A DNA stretch of 64,000 bases, taken from NCBI RefSeq assembly GCF_003999975.1, contig NZ_RJAC01000018.1, positions 62,001 to 126,000 on the forward strand, read 5' to 3'. Under the pieces are notes generated by a model. That model searched no databases and was not told the origin of the DNA. It was given only the letters and a program-made list of their open reading frames with translations. Both the position numbers and the translations under genes were made by a program. Within the stretch, counting starts at the first letter, position 1. Every line of letters starts with the position of its first letter. This document shows, piece by piece, positions 56,013 to 64,000 of this stretch. This DNA comes from Actinoplanes solisilvae (GTDB taxonomy: Bacteria; Actinomycetota; Actinomycetes; Mycobacteriales; Micromonosporaceae).

Positions 56013-57017
56013 TCAGGTGACGTGCGGGACGTCGAGGTGGCGGTGCGTCACCCCGTACGGGAAAAAGAGGCGTACTGCGGTTCGCCCGTCACCGGTGTGG
56101 GTGAGGAGGACGTCGGCGAGCTGGCGTGCGACCCACAGCCCGGTGGAGTCGGCGGGGCTGGCCGGTGGCCGGTAGCCGGCGTCGGCGGGGATGGGCCGGC
56201 AACCACGGTCGTCCACGTGGACGATCAGGGTGCCGTCCTCGTTCCACGCGCGAACCCGTACCGGAGGCCGGCCGTGATGCACGCCGTTGGTGATGACCTC
56301 GCTGGCGGCCGAGACGACCTGACCGATCGCGGTCGGCACGAAGTGCTGCGACTGCGCCCATCGAGCGAGGGCGGAACGGCCCAGGGCGACCTCCCCGACG
56401 TGCCGAACGGTGAGGTCGAGGTCGGTGACCGGTGGGGGCGCGGGCATCGGTGGCTGCGTCCGGCGATTCACGTATTCGCTCGGCGCGGCGTATCCCGGGT
56501 TGTCCACGGCGCCCTTGGTCGTCCACTCCTGAGGGTGAACCTGCCGGATCCCGTCGATGACCGGGGCCGCCTGCTGCCGGTTGTGCCAGATGCACGTGAT
56601 CGGACAGCCGTAACCGGAGAACATGCTGTTGGCCATGGCCTCGTAGCCCAGGTAGGCGGCGGCCCGGTCGACCGAGGTCTCGGGCACGGTGACCAGATCA
56701 GGCTCGGTGACGAGGTGAACCGTGCGCTGCCGGGCGTGCTGGTCGCGCAGATAGCGGAGGAACCGGGCGTACGTGAAGCCGAGCCGCTGGTAGAACCGGT
56801 CCGTCGGGGCCCAGAGCAGCGTGTCGGCGTCGCGGCCCAGCCGGTCCCGGACGATCGCCGCGGTCTGGTCGCCGACCACCATCAGGACGCTTTCGCGCGC
56901 GGCGACCTGGCGCCGCAGTTGCGGCACGAGAACGCGCTCGATGGTCTCGTCGACGTCGACGATCAGGGCGTAGTGGTCGAGACGCCCTCCGCGGCGGTGA
57001 TTCGCCGACACGGTCAT
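56013..57017 (-). CDS. MEDS-domain sensor with anti-sigma-type kinase domain
   Basis: A 334-residue protein. Residues about 12-180 form a MEDS (DcmR-like sensory) domain: DHYALIVDVDETIERVLVPQ, ESVLMVVGDQTAAIVRDRLG, and SMFSGYGCPITCIWHNRQQA with two Cys. Residues about 210-334 are a HATPase domain of the RsbW/anti-sigma type: QVVSAASEVITNGVHHGRPP, VHVDDRGCRPIP and DSTGLWVARQLADVLLTHTG. There is no phospho-His box, so it probably acts by partner switching or as a Ser kinase. This fits with the SpoIIE-type phosphatase at 42756. The ATG at 57017 was chosen at the family start. Confidence 0.85.
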   Translation of the reverse strand: MTVSANHRRGGRLDHYALIVDVDETIERVLVPQLRRQVAARESVLMVVGDQTAAIVRDRLGRDADTLLWAPTDRFYQRLGFTYARFLRYLRDQHARQRTVHLVTEPDLVTVPETSVDRAAAYLGYEAMANSMFSGYGCPITCIWHNRQQAAPVIDGIRQVHPQEWTTKGAVDNPGYAAPSEYVNRRTQPPMPAPPPVTDLDLTVRHVGEVALGRSALARWAQSQHFVPTAIGQVVSAASEVITNGVHHGRPPVRVRAWNEDGTLIVHVDDRGCRPIPADAGYRPPASPADSTGLWVARQLADVLLTHTGDGRTAVRLFFPYGVTHRHLDVPHVT

Positions 57018-57270
57018 CGCACGCTCCGCCGATCTTGGTCTCCGCGATCCAGCACCAGGCCCGGCAACTCGCCCAGGCCGCACAGGTCCAGCATCATGCA
57101 ACCTCACAGTCAGTCACATCCGCTGAATACCGTTCCATGAAGCACGACCGTCACCACGTCGACCCGCATCTATAGCCTCATGACCCGACTTGGTCAGAAT
57201 CGCCGGAGTCCCCGACGTCCGCAACTCATCGCCACGAACGAGGGAACCCGGGCCGGTCGTACCGGCGAGG

Positions 57271-58086
57271 TTACGGGCGCCAGACCCAGGTCGGGCGGTC
57301 GTACAGGCGGGTGAACCCCAGCCGGAGCATGTTGTTCAGGGAGGGATTGGACTCCCCCTCGTCCGGCGTGCCGGTTTCGGAGACCACCCAGCGGCAACCG
57401 GCTTCGGCCGCCACCCGCGTCCGCTCCGCCAGCAGGGCCGACTGGGCGCCCCGGTTGCGGTGACTCTCCAGCGTGGCGCCGGAATTGAGCGACGCCGACT
57501 CGCCGTACAGGAAAAGGTTGGCCCCGGCCACCATCTTGTCGCCGTCCCAGGCGGCGAACGGACGGAAATCCGGGTCGGTGAACGTGGCCGCGTACAGCTC
57601 GTCGAAGTGGTCCGGCAGGCCGAAGGTGGTGAAGAGCAGCGCCGCCCACTCTTCGGCGTCCCGCTCGTCGACCGGCCCCACCCGCAGGTCGGTCGTGACC
57701 GGCTTGATCTCGTCGACCGAGGCGACGAGTTTCGCCATGCCGCCCTCGTGGGTGAGCCCGTGGGCGGCGCAGATCTCGGCCCAGTCGGCCGGCAGCGCCT
57801 CAGGCGCGATCTTGATGCGGCCCGACGGGCTCTGGCCCTCCCGGAAGACGTCGATCACCTCGGCGACGACCTGCTCGGTCACCGGCTCGGTGATGCCGAG
57901 GCCACAGGCCATGTTCCAGTTGCCGTCATGCGGATCATTACGCATCGTGAGGATGAAACCACCGCCGACCTCCGCCACGGCCGCGCCCAGCGCGGCCTTG
58001 CTCGGCTCCGTCAACAGGCCGGCCAACCGGGCGGTGACCGCGAGCTCGGTCAGCTCGGCCATACGGGTGCGGTGATTCAGGGGCAC
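57271..58086 (-). CDS. GNAT-family N-acetyltransferase
   Basis: A 271-residue protein whose C-terminal half is a GNAT domain: AEEWAALLFTTFGLPDHFDE, MVAGANLFLYGESASLNSGA, then TLESHRNRGAQSALLAERTR with the R-x-x-G-A acetyl-CoA motif, and CRWVVSETGTPDEGESNPSL, NNMLRLGFTRLYDRPTWVWR. The N-terminal half is helical and less conserved. GTG at 58086 with GAAGGA upstream. The acceptor is unknown. Confidence 0.82.
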   Translation of the reverse strand: MPLNHRTRMAELTELAVTARLAGLLTEPSKAALGAAVAEVGGGFILTMRNDPHDGNWNMACGLGITEPVTEQVVAEVIDVFREGQSPSGRIKIAPEALPADWAEICAAHGLTHEGGMAKLVASVDEIKPVTTDLRVGPVDERDAEEWAALLFTTFGLPDHFDELYAATFTDPDFRPFAAWDGDKMVAGANLFLYGESASLNSGATLESHRNRGAQSALLAERTRVAAEAGCRWVVSETGTPDEGESNPSLNNMLRLGFTRLYDRPTWVWRP

Positions 58087-58276
58087 GTCTTGTTCCTTCT
58101 CGACATCCGGTGATCGAGCCTGTCGGCAAGCCGCAGCCATCAAACCCCCGGTTTGTCACAAACGACCGCCCTCCGCCTTCGATGTGACAGGGATCGCCCC
58201 GGTGGCTGGGCGGCCACGTCGCCCAGCCGGTGACCGTATCCGCACCGGGATCCGCCGGGATCACAGCGCGGCGGGT

Positions 58277-58630
58277 TCACAGTGCGGCGGGACCGAGCGG
58301 GGCCTCGACGACGGGCGTGGTGACCGGCGCCGGCTCCTTCAGTTCGACGAAGACGCTGTACGAAGCGGTGTCGCCGATGTTCTCGCCGGCATGTTCCTGC
58401 GCGTCCAGCCAGCGGACCTCGCCGGCCCGCACATCGACCTCGACGCTGCGGCCGCCGGAGGTGACACGACGCCGGAAGTCACCGAGCGGGATCATCACGC
58501 TGTCCGGATGCCGATGCACATTCGTGTGGTCACCGGGCTCGTCCCGATATTCCAGGACGCGTACCCGAGCGTTCTCAAAAAGCACCTTGTAGAGGGCCGG
58601 GTCGGTCGCGGCCGGGTCGTGAGGATCCAT
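58277..58630 (-). CDS. Small cupin-fold protein
   Basis: A 117-residue cupin-like protein. LFENARVRVLEYRDEPGDHT and NVHRHPDSVMIPLGDFRRRV contain the His-x-His-Pro metal site; VRAGEVRWLDAQEHAGENIG has the later His. It is divergent from a TetR regulator and shares an operator-rich upstream region with it, so it is the probable TetR target. The function is unknown. Confidence 0.82.
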   Translation of the reverse strand: MDPHDPAATDPALYKVLFENARVRVLEYRDEPGDHTNVHRHPDSVMIPLGDFRRRVTSGGRSVEVDVRAGEVRWLDAQEHAGENIGDTASYSVFVELKEPAPVTTPVVEAPLGPAAL

Positions 58631-58657
58631 CGCAGTTTCCTTACGGTGCGGGATCGT

Positions 58658-58680
58658 GGGACTTCAGTCCCATATGGGAC
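58658..58680. promoter_or_regulatory. Overlapping GGGAC/GTCCC operators
   Basis: Two perfect palindromes overlap: GGGACT-TC-AGTCCC (58658-58671) and GTCCCAT-ATGGGAC (58667-58680), giving three GGGAC half-sites in 23 bases between the divergent cupin and TetR genes. The simplest reading is a TetR operator. The first palindrome also matches the core of the DosR/DevR box (GGGACTWWAGTCCC) except for one W position. Confidence 0.65.
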
Positions 58681-58697
58681 CACGGTACCATGATGGC

Positions 58698-59294
58698 GTG
58701 GCGGTGCCTTATGAGTCGACCGGACGGACGGCACAGAAGTCGCGTACCCGACTAGCGCTTGTCACAGCCACCCGCAAGCTGCTCGCCGCCGGATTCACCC
58801 CGACCGTCGAGGACGCGTCCGAACGTGCCGGCATCTCCCGCACCACCGCCTACCGCTACTTCCCCAATCAGCGCAGCCTGCTGCTGGCCGCCCAGCCCAC
58901 GATCTCGCCCGACAGCCTGATGCCCCCCGACCCGCCGGCCGATCCGAGGGCCCGCCTCGACGCGCTCATGACCGCGTTCGCCCACTACAACTTCACCTGG
59001 GAACCCCAGCTACGCGCCTCGCTGCGACTGTCGTTAGAGCCGGCGGCCGACCAGCCGGTCCTCCGGCAAGGGCGCGCCATCGGCTGGATCGCCGAAGCTC
59101 TGGCGCCCTTACGCGACAGCCACCCGCACGTCGACGTCGACCAGCTTGCCGTGGCCGTCCGCTCGGCGACCGGCATCGAGACGCTCATCTGGCTCGTCGA
59201 CATCGCCGGCTACACCCGCGAACAGGCCGCCGCCACCGTCAAAGGCACCGCTCGGGCGCTTCTGGACGCCGCCGTCCGCGGCGATGCCGGGTGA
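58698..59294 (+). CDS. TetR-family transcriptional regulator
   Basis: A 198-residue TetR protein. HTH: TRLALVTATRKLLAAGFTPT, VEDASERAGISRTTAYRYFP, ahead of a helical ligand domain (WLVDIAGYTREQAAATVKGT near the end). The GTG at 58698 was chosen over an upstream extension that would place the operator inside the gene. Divergent from the cupin gene, which it probably controls along with itself. Confidence 0.88.
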   Translation: MAVPYESTGRTAQKSRTRLALVTATRKLLAAGFTPTVEDASERAGISRTTAYRYFPNQRSLLLAAQPTISPDSLMPPDPPADPRARLDALMTAFAHYNFTWEPQLRASLRLSLEPAADQPVLRQGRAIGWIAEALAPLRDSHPHVDVDQLAVAVRSATGIETLIWLVDIAGYTREQAAATVKGTARALLDAAVRGDAG

Positions 59295-59305
59295 CACGGC
59301 GCCCG

Positions 59306-59342
59306 GCTGACCGTGTGCGAGTCGGCTCGGCACACGGTCAGC
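59306..59342. terminator. Bidirectional terminator
   Basis: GCTGACCGTGTGC pairs perfectly over 13 bases with GCACACGGTCAGC, loop 11 bases, between the convergent TetR (stop 59294) and MmpL-type (stop 59358) genes. Confidence 0.85.
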
Positions 59343-59357
59343 GGAATCGGTCCCGGG

Positions 59358-61556
59358 TCAGCGGGCGGCGCCGACCGGCTCGGGCAGGGCCGGCGGCTCG
59401 TCCGGCACGGCGTCGCGCAGTTGTTCGCCCTCCACGTCGACGTTGGGCAGCAGGCGGTCCAGCCACCCCGGCAGGGCCCACGCACGCCGCCCGAGCAGCG
59501 CCATCACCGCGGGCACGATCGTCATTCGCACCAGGAACGCGTCGAGCAGGATGGCCGCGGCCAGCGCGAAACCGATCGACTTGATCAGCGGGTCGGGGGC
59601 CAGGACGAAACCGGCGAAGACACTGATCATGATGATCGCCGCGGCGGTGACCACGCGGGCGCCATGCGCGTAGCCGACGGTCACCGCCCGGGTCGGCGGG
59701 GCACCCCGCACGTACTCCTCGCGCATGCGGCTGACCAGGAAGACCTCGTAGTCCATGGCCAGCCCGAACACGATGCCGATGAGGATCACCGGCAGCAGGC
59801 TGACGATCGGGCCGGTCTGGTCGACGCCGAACAGGTCGGCCAGCCAGCCCCACTGGAAGACCGCCACCACCGCGCCGAACGTCGCCACCACCGAGAGCAG
59901 GAACCCGGCGATCGCCTTGAGCGGCACCAGCACCGAACGGAACAGCACGGTGAGCAGCAACAGGGCCAGAACGACGATCACACTCACGTACGGCAGCAGC
60001 GCCCCGCCCATTTTCGCGGCGATGTCGATCGTCACCGCCGTCGTGCCGGTGACCGACAGGTCGGCGCCGGTGCCGGCTCGCAGGGCGGCGTCGGAGTCCC
60101 GGATCGCGTGCACCAGGTCGGTGGTCTCAGTGCTGTCGGGCGCGGCGGCCGGCACGACCTGGAGCATCGCGGTGTCACCGGCCGGGTTGAACGTCGGCGG
60201 GCTGACCGACACCACACCGGGCAGGGTCTTGATCGTGTCGGCGGCCGCGGTCGCCGCCGCCCGCGGGTCCGCACTGCCGGCGCCGTCGACCACGACCAGC
60301 AGCGGTCCGTTGTAGCCGGCGCCGAATCCGGTGGTCACCAGGTCATACGCCTTGCGCTGGGTGGTGTCGGGCGCGGCCATGTTGTCGCCCGGCAGCCCCA
60401 GCCTCAGGTCGAGGGCCGGCAGGGCCAGCACCCCCAGCACGGCGACCGCCGACACCACGGTCAGCACCGGCCGCCGGGTGATCGCCCGGGCCCACCGCAG
60501 GCTCAGCGCGGGCCGCTCGCCGTCGGCCTCGAGGTCGCGTGCCCGCCCGCGGCGCCCGGTGATGCGCCGCCCGGCGAAGCCGACCAGCGCCGGCAGCAGG
60601 GTGAGGGCGATGAGCACGGCCACCGCGACCGCGCCGGCCGCCGCCAGACCCATCTCGGTGAGCACCGGGATGTTCACGACCGCCAGCGCGGTCAGCGCCA
60701 CGAGCACGGTGAGCCCGGCGAACGTCACCGCCGACCCGGCCGTGCCGACCGCGCGCCCGGCCGCCTCCGCACCGGTCCGGCCCGCGGCCAGTTCGTGCCG
60801 GTAGCGCGACACGATGAACAGGGCGTAGTCGATGCTGACCGCGATGCCGAGCATCAGTGCCAGCGTCGAGGTGCTGCTGCTCAGATCGAGGAAGCCGGAC
60901 GCGACCGAGATGCCGGCCATCGTGGCCGCCACCGCGAGGAACGCGGTGATCAGCGGCAGCCCGGCGGCGACGAGCGAGCCGAACGTGATGGTCAGGACGA
61001 CCGCGGCCACGCCGAATCCGATCACCTCGCTCAGGCCCTGTTCCGGTTCGCTCTGCAGGGCATCCCCACCGGCCTCGACCGTCAGCCCGGCGTCGCGGCC
61101 GACCTCGGCGGCCTTCATCAGCGCCTCGCGGTCGGCCTCCCGCACCTCGGGAGCGGGAACCCGGAAGGCGACCTGGGCGTAGGCGATGGTGCCCTCGTCG
61201 TTGACCGTGCCCTGCAGCGGGTCGCTCACCTGGGCCACCTGCGGCCCGGTGCGCAGCGCCGCCACCGTGCGGCCGACCACGTCGCGGTTCTGCGGGTCGG
61301 TGAGCTTCTGGCCGGGTGGCGCGGCGAACACCACCCGGGCCTCGGCACCGCCGGCCGGCGACTCGCCGAAGCGTTCGCCCAGCAGGTCTTGCGCCTGCTG
61401 GGCCTCGGTGCCGGGGATGGTGAAGTCGTCGGAGGTCGGTCCGGACAGCGTGGCCGCGCCCACGCCGAGCAGCCCCAGCATCGCCAGCCAGATCGCCAGG
61501 ACCAGCTTGCGCCGGTGGAAGCTGAACCGGCCGAGCCGGTACAGATAGGTAGCCAT
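59358..61556 (-). CDS. MmpL/RND-family exporter (YdfJ-like)
   Basis: A 732-residue membrane protein with the MMPL layout: helix 1 at the N-terminus (LVLAIWLAMLGLLGVGAATL), an extracytoplasmic domain of about 130 residues, a five- or six-helix block with LALMLGIAVSIDYALFIVSR (the D-Y of the proton relay), a second extracytoplasmic domain, and a second helix block with GIVFGLAMDYEVFLVSRMRE. The paired D-Y motifs are diagnostic of MmpL/HpnN proteins, which export lipids or drugs using the proton gradient. ATG at 61556. It is divergent from a two-component pair, its likely regulator. Confidence 0.93.
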   Translation of the reverse strand: MATYLYRLGRFSFHRRKLVLAIWLAMLGLLGVGAATLSGPTSDDFTIPGTEAQQAQDLLGERFGESPAGGAEARVVFAAPPGQKLTDPQNRDVVGRTVAALRTGPQVAQVSDPLQGTVNDEGTIAYAQVAFRVPAPEVREADREALMKAAEVGRDAGLTVEAGGDALQSEPEQGLSEVIGFGVAAVVLTITFGSLVAAGLPLITAFLAVAATMAGISVASGFLDLSSSTSTLALMLGIAVSIDYALFIVSRYRHELAAGRTGAEAAGRAVGTAGSAVTFAGLTVLVALTALAVVNIPVLTEMGLAAAGAVAVAVLIALTLLPALVGFAGRRITGRRGRARDLEADGERPALSLRWARAITRRPVLTVVSAVAVLGVLALPALDLRLGLPGDNMAAPDTTQRKAYDLVTTGFGAGYNGPLLVVVDGAGSADPRAAATAAADTIKTLPGVVSVSPPTFNPAGDTAMLQVVPAAAPDSTETTDLVHAIRDSDAALRAGTGADLSVTGTTAVTIDIAAKMGGALLPYVSVIVVLALLLLTVLFRSVLVPLKAIAGFLLSVVATFGAVVAVFQWGWLADLFGVDQTGPIVSLLPVILIGIVFGLAMDYEVFLVSRMREEYVRGAPPTRAVTVGYAHGARVVTAAAIIMISVFAGFVLAPDPLIKSIGFALAAAILLDAFLVRMTIVPAVMALLGRRAWALPGWLDRLLPNVDVEGEQLRDAVPDEPPALPEPVGAAR

Positions 61557-61729
61557 CGAAATCTCCCGAGCAGCCGGGGCAGGGACCGCTCCACCGTCGC
61601 GAAACGCGGGCCGGAAGTCGTCCTCCAGCGAGAGACAGTTCGCTACCACCTCCGCGGTACGCCGGGCCGCCGCCGGATACCACGTCGGGAGGACGCCACC
61701 GATGACAGCGCCGCGTAGCCTCGGCAGAG

Positions 61730-63049
61730 ATGGAGACGACCGAGGGGCATCTGCTCGGGCGCTGGCGGGTCATCGCCGAGCGTCCGCTCCTGGTCGACTT
61801 CGTGCTGGCGTTCGTGCTGGCCGCCGCGGTGTTCAAGGCCGCGCTGCCCGAGTCGACGCACCGGCCGACGGGGTGGGACGTGCTGATCGCGGTGGTGGCG
61901 TTCGTGGCGGTGCTGGGCCGCCGCCGGCGACCGATGCTCGCGCTGGCCATCGCCACCACGGCCACAGCCGCCGCCGTCGTGCAAGAGGTCCGCAACCCGG
62001 GTCTGATCGTCGCGCTGGGTGTCATCACCTACTCGATCGCCGCCCACACCGACCGGCGCCGCGGCTGGACGTGCGCGGTGGCCGCGTCGTCGGTCGTCTA
62101 CCTGACCGTGGTGCTGCTCAACCGCGACGTCTGGCTGCGTGCCGACGTACTCGGGCTGTTCGCCTGGGTCTTCCTGGCCGCCGCGGTGGGCGACGCCGCC
62201 CGCACACATCGGGCCTACGTACGCGAGGTGGAGGAGCGGGCCCGCCGGGCCGAACAGAGCCGCGAGGAGGAGGCCCGCCGCCGGGTCACCGAGGAACGGC
62301 TGCGCATCGCCCGCGAGCTGCACGACGTCGTGGCGCACCACATCGCGGTGATCAACGTGCAGGCCGGCGCGGCCACCCACATCCTCGAACGCCGGCCCGA
62401 GCAGGTGGCGCCCGCTCTGGCCCACATCCGTGAGGCGTCCAACAGCGTGCTCACCGAGATCCAGTCGGTCGTGGGCGTGCTGCGCGGCGCCGACGAGCCG
62501 GCCGACACCGAACCGGCGCCCGGGCTGGCCCGGCTGCCCGAGCTGCTGGCCGGGCTCGCCGCGGCCGGCTTCACGGTCGAGTTCCGCCGGCTCGGCGACC
62601 CGGCCGAGCTGCCGGTGGTGGCCGACCTCGCGGCATACCGGATCGTGCAGGAGGCGCTGACGAACGCGTACAAACACGGCGACGGCCCGGCCGAGCTCAC
62701 CGTGCGGCACACCGCCGAGACGGTCGATGTCGAGGTGGTCAACGCCGTGCCCACGGGCACGCCCCCGCCCGGTTCGGGCTACGGACTGCTCGGAATGCGG
62801 GAGCGCGCCGCCTCCGCGGGCGGCACGCTCACCGCCGGGGTGGCCGGCGGCGATTTCCGTGTCCACGCGATCCTGCCGGCCGGCGCTCCGGCGCTGCCCG
62901 GGTTCGGCCCGGCCCGGTGCGAGCGGCTGCGGGCCGGCGTGCCGCACGACGTCGTGAACGGCCACGACGTGTCGATCAACGAGCCGGCCCGGCCGGTGGC
63001 GCCCTCGCCCGCATGCGTCGTGCCACGCGGCCGGGTGCGGCCGTCGTGA
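61730..63049 (+). CDS. NarL/DesK-type sensor histidine kinase
   Basis: A 439-residue membrane kinase with five or six hydrophobic segments in residues 18-155, a coiled linker rich in Glu/Arg, His198 in IARELHDVVAHHIAVINVQA and an ATPase domain with QEALTNAYKHGDGPAEL and GSGYGLLGMRERAASAGG. About 50 C-terminal residues beyond the ATPase domain are unusual filler and may come from an extended stop. Its stop overlaps the response regulator start (GTGA). Divergent from the MmpL-type exporter. Confidence 0.93.
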   Translation: METTEGHLLGRWRVIAERPLLVDFVLAFVLAAAVFKAALPESTHRPTGWDVLIAVVAFVAVLGRRRRPMLALAIATTATAAAVVQEVRNPGLIVALGVITYSIAAHTDRRRGWTCAVAASSVVYLTVVLLNRDVWLRADVLGLFAWVFLAAAVGDAARTHRAYVREVEERARRAEQSREEEARRRVTEERLRIARELHDVVAHHIAVINVQAGAATHILERRPEQVAPALAHIREASNSVLTEIQSVVGVLRGADEPADTEPAPGLARLPELLAGLAAAGFTVEFRRLGDPAELPVVADLAAYRIVQEALTNAYKHGDGPAELTVRHTAETVDVEVVNAVPTGTPPPGSGYGLLGMRERAASAGGTLTAGVAGGDFRVHAILPAGAPALPGFGPARCERLRAGVPHDVVNGHDVSINEPARPVAPSPACVVPRGRVRPS

Positions 63050-63726
63050 CCATCCGGGTGCTGCTCGCCGACGACCAGGCGCTGATCCGGGCGGGCTTCC
63101 GCATGATCATCGACGCCGAGCCGGGGCTCGAGGTGGTCGCCGAGGCCGCCGACGGCCGCGAGGCGCTGGGCCTGGCCCGCACGACCCGGGCCGACGTGAT
63201 CCTCATGGACATCCGGATGCCGCACATGGACGGCCTGGAGGCGACCCGGCGCATCGGCGCCGACGACGACCTGGCCGGCGTACGGGTGCTGGTTCTGACC
63301 ACGTTCGAGAACGACGACAACGTGGTGCTGGCGTTGCAGGCCGGCGCGAGCGGGTTCCTCGGCAAGAGCGTGGAGCCGGAGGACCTGCTGCACGCCATCC
63401 GGGTGGTGGCCGCGGGCGAGGCGCTGCTGTCGCCGCGGGCAACTCGGGCGCTGGTCGGCCGGTTCCTCGACCACCTGCGGCCCGAGAGCCCACCGACGCC
63501 GGCGCTGGACGAGCTGACCGAGCGGGAACGTGGGGTCCTGATGCTCGTCGCGCATGGACTGTCCAACACCGACATCGCAGCGCGGCTGCACGTGTCGCCG
63601 CTGACCGTGAAGACCCACGTCAACCGGGCAATGACCAAGCTCGGCGTCCGCGACCGCGCCCAGCTCGTCGTCATCGCGTACCAGTGCGGTCTGGTCCGCC
63701 CGGGCGACACGGTGCCGGCGGACTGA
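63046..63726 (+). CDS. LuxR/NarL-family response regulator
   Basis: A 226-residue response regulator: VRVLL-type start TIRVLLADDQALIRAGFRMI, phospho-acceptor Asp55 (VILMDIRMPHMDG), FLGKSVEPEDLLHAI, and a LuxR HTH LTERERGVLMLVAHGLSNTD, PLTVKTHVNRAMTKLGVRDR. The GTG start overlaps the kinase stop (GTGA), making the pair cognate. Probably controls the exporter gene. The remaining 274 bases to the window edge hold no gene I can support. Confidence 0.94.
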   Translation: MTIRVLLADDQALIRAGFRMIIDAEPGLEVVAEAADGREALGLARTTRADVILMDIRMPHMDGLEATRRIGADDDLAGVRVLVLTTFENDDNVVLALQAGASGFLGKSVEPEDLLHAIRVVAAGEALLSPRATRALVGRFLDHLRPESPPTPALDELTERERGVLMLVAHGLSNTDIAARLHVSPLTVKTHVNRAMTKLGVRDRAQLVVIAYQCGLVRPGDTVPAD

Positions 63727-64000
63727 GTACGACCCGGACGGCATAGTCACGAAGTCCTACCCCGACAGTTACGAGCCCAGCCAACTCGGGCCGCCCGCCG
63801 CCAGGCCCCACCGCGACCAGAAGTGCGTTCAGCGCGGCCGGGCGGTCAGCGATCGAGCGCCGACTGATATACCGTTTCACGTACGGGGACGAGACACCAT
63901 CCCCGCCGGCTGCCCTGGCCCTCGGTAGCGCACCGCGTTCTGACAAGGTGCTGGGAGCAGCTGTGGTCGTTGGAATTTGTCATGCCCGCCTGACGGTGGT

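Noticed and set aside
59313..61718. Long open frame (about 800 codons) opposite the MmpL-type exporter
   Set aside because: It is rich in Arg, Gly, His and Gln without any domain, and lies wholly antisense to a gene with clear family motifs. Long antisense frames are expected at this GC content.
63671..63946. 91-codon minus strand frame near the right edge
   Set aside because: No motif, no ribosome site, and its 3' end overlaps the response regulator; coding potential is not convincing.
25..64000. CRISPR arrays, insertion sequences, integrase or attachment sites
   Set aside because: I found no regularly spaced direct repeats, no transposase or integrase motifs and no tRNA gene that could serve as an attachment site.

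Overview
The window is a contiguous piece of a very GC-rich actinobacterial chromosome. GTG starts are frequent, and many gene pairs share 4-base GTGA or ATGA stop/start overlaps. The gene families (RheA/HSP18 pair, LtrA, many GAF-type histidine kinases, MEDS-domain kinase, TIGR03086 protein) fit Micromonosporaceae, probably an Actinoplanes-like organism. That placement is inference from gene content and base composition. I see no rRNA, tRNA, CRISPR array, insertion sequence or phage module.

1-12 kb: the end of an ABC-2 permease and a NarL-type two-component pair; an AceE-like thiamine-diphosphate enzyme divergent from an Lrp/AsnC regulator; a peptidase E-like protein; an HSP18 repressor/small heat-shock protein pair with two RheA-type operators; small stress-type proteins; LtrA; and a secreted PQQ-type sugar dehydrogenase behind a perfect CebR-type operator.

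12-20.3 kb: a zinc-starvation block. Cysteine-free L28, L33 and S14 are divergent from a COG0523 protein without a P-loop. A znuA-znuC-znuB-znuB-arsR operon converges on it at a strong terminator. Each half has its own Zur-type palindrome.

20.3-31 kb: a cytochrome P450, a short-chain dehydrogenase, an FCD-type GntR regulator, a flavin oxidase and an alpha/beta hydrolase. Three copies of a 14-base TGCAATATATTGCA-type palindrome appear to tie these together. An ECF sigma factor, an AAA-type regulator with a coupled hydrolase, and a TRIC channel lie among them.

31-36 kb: ordinary membrane and regulatory genes (acyltransferase, LysR/MFS pair) and a decayed stretch.

36-57 kb: a dense signalling island with three related multi-GAF histidine kinases (3, 5 and 3 GAF domains), one LuxR-type response regulator, one single-domain receiver, a SpoIIE-type phosphatase, a cyclic-nucleotide-binding histidine kinase and a MEDS-domain kinase. 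These are mixed with short-chain dehydrogenases, hydrolases, cupins, exporters and NTF2-like proteins. Five related 29-30 base palindromes (11-base arms, 7-8 base spacer) lie in the upstream regions of this island. I think they mark an uncharacterised regulon, and this is the most interesting signal in the window.

57-64 kb: an acetyltransferase, a cupin divergent from a TetR regulator with GGGAC/GTCCC repeats between them, an MmpL-type exporter and a second NarL-type two-component pair. Several gene remnants (TPR protein, sigma region 4, flavin reductase C-terminus, Na+/H+ antiporter) show that this is a turnover-prone chromosomal region.
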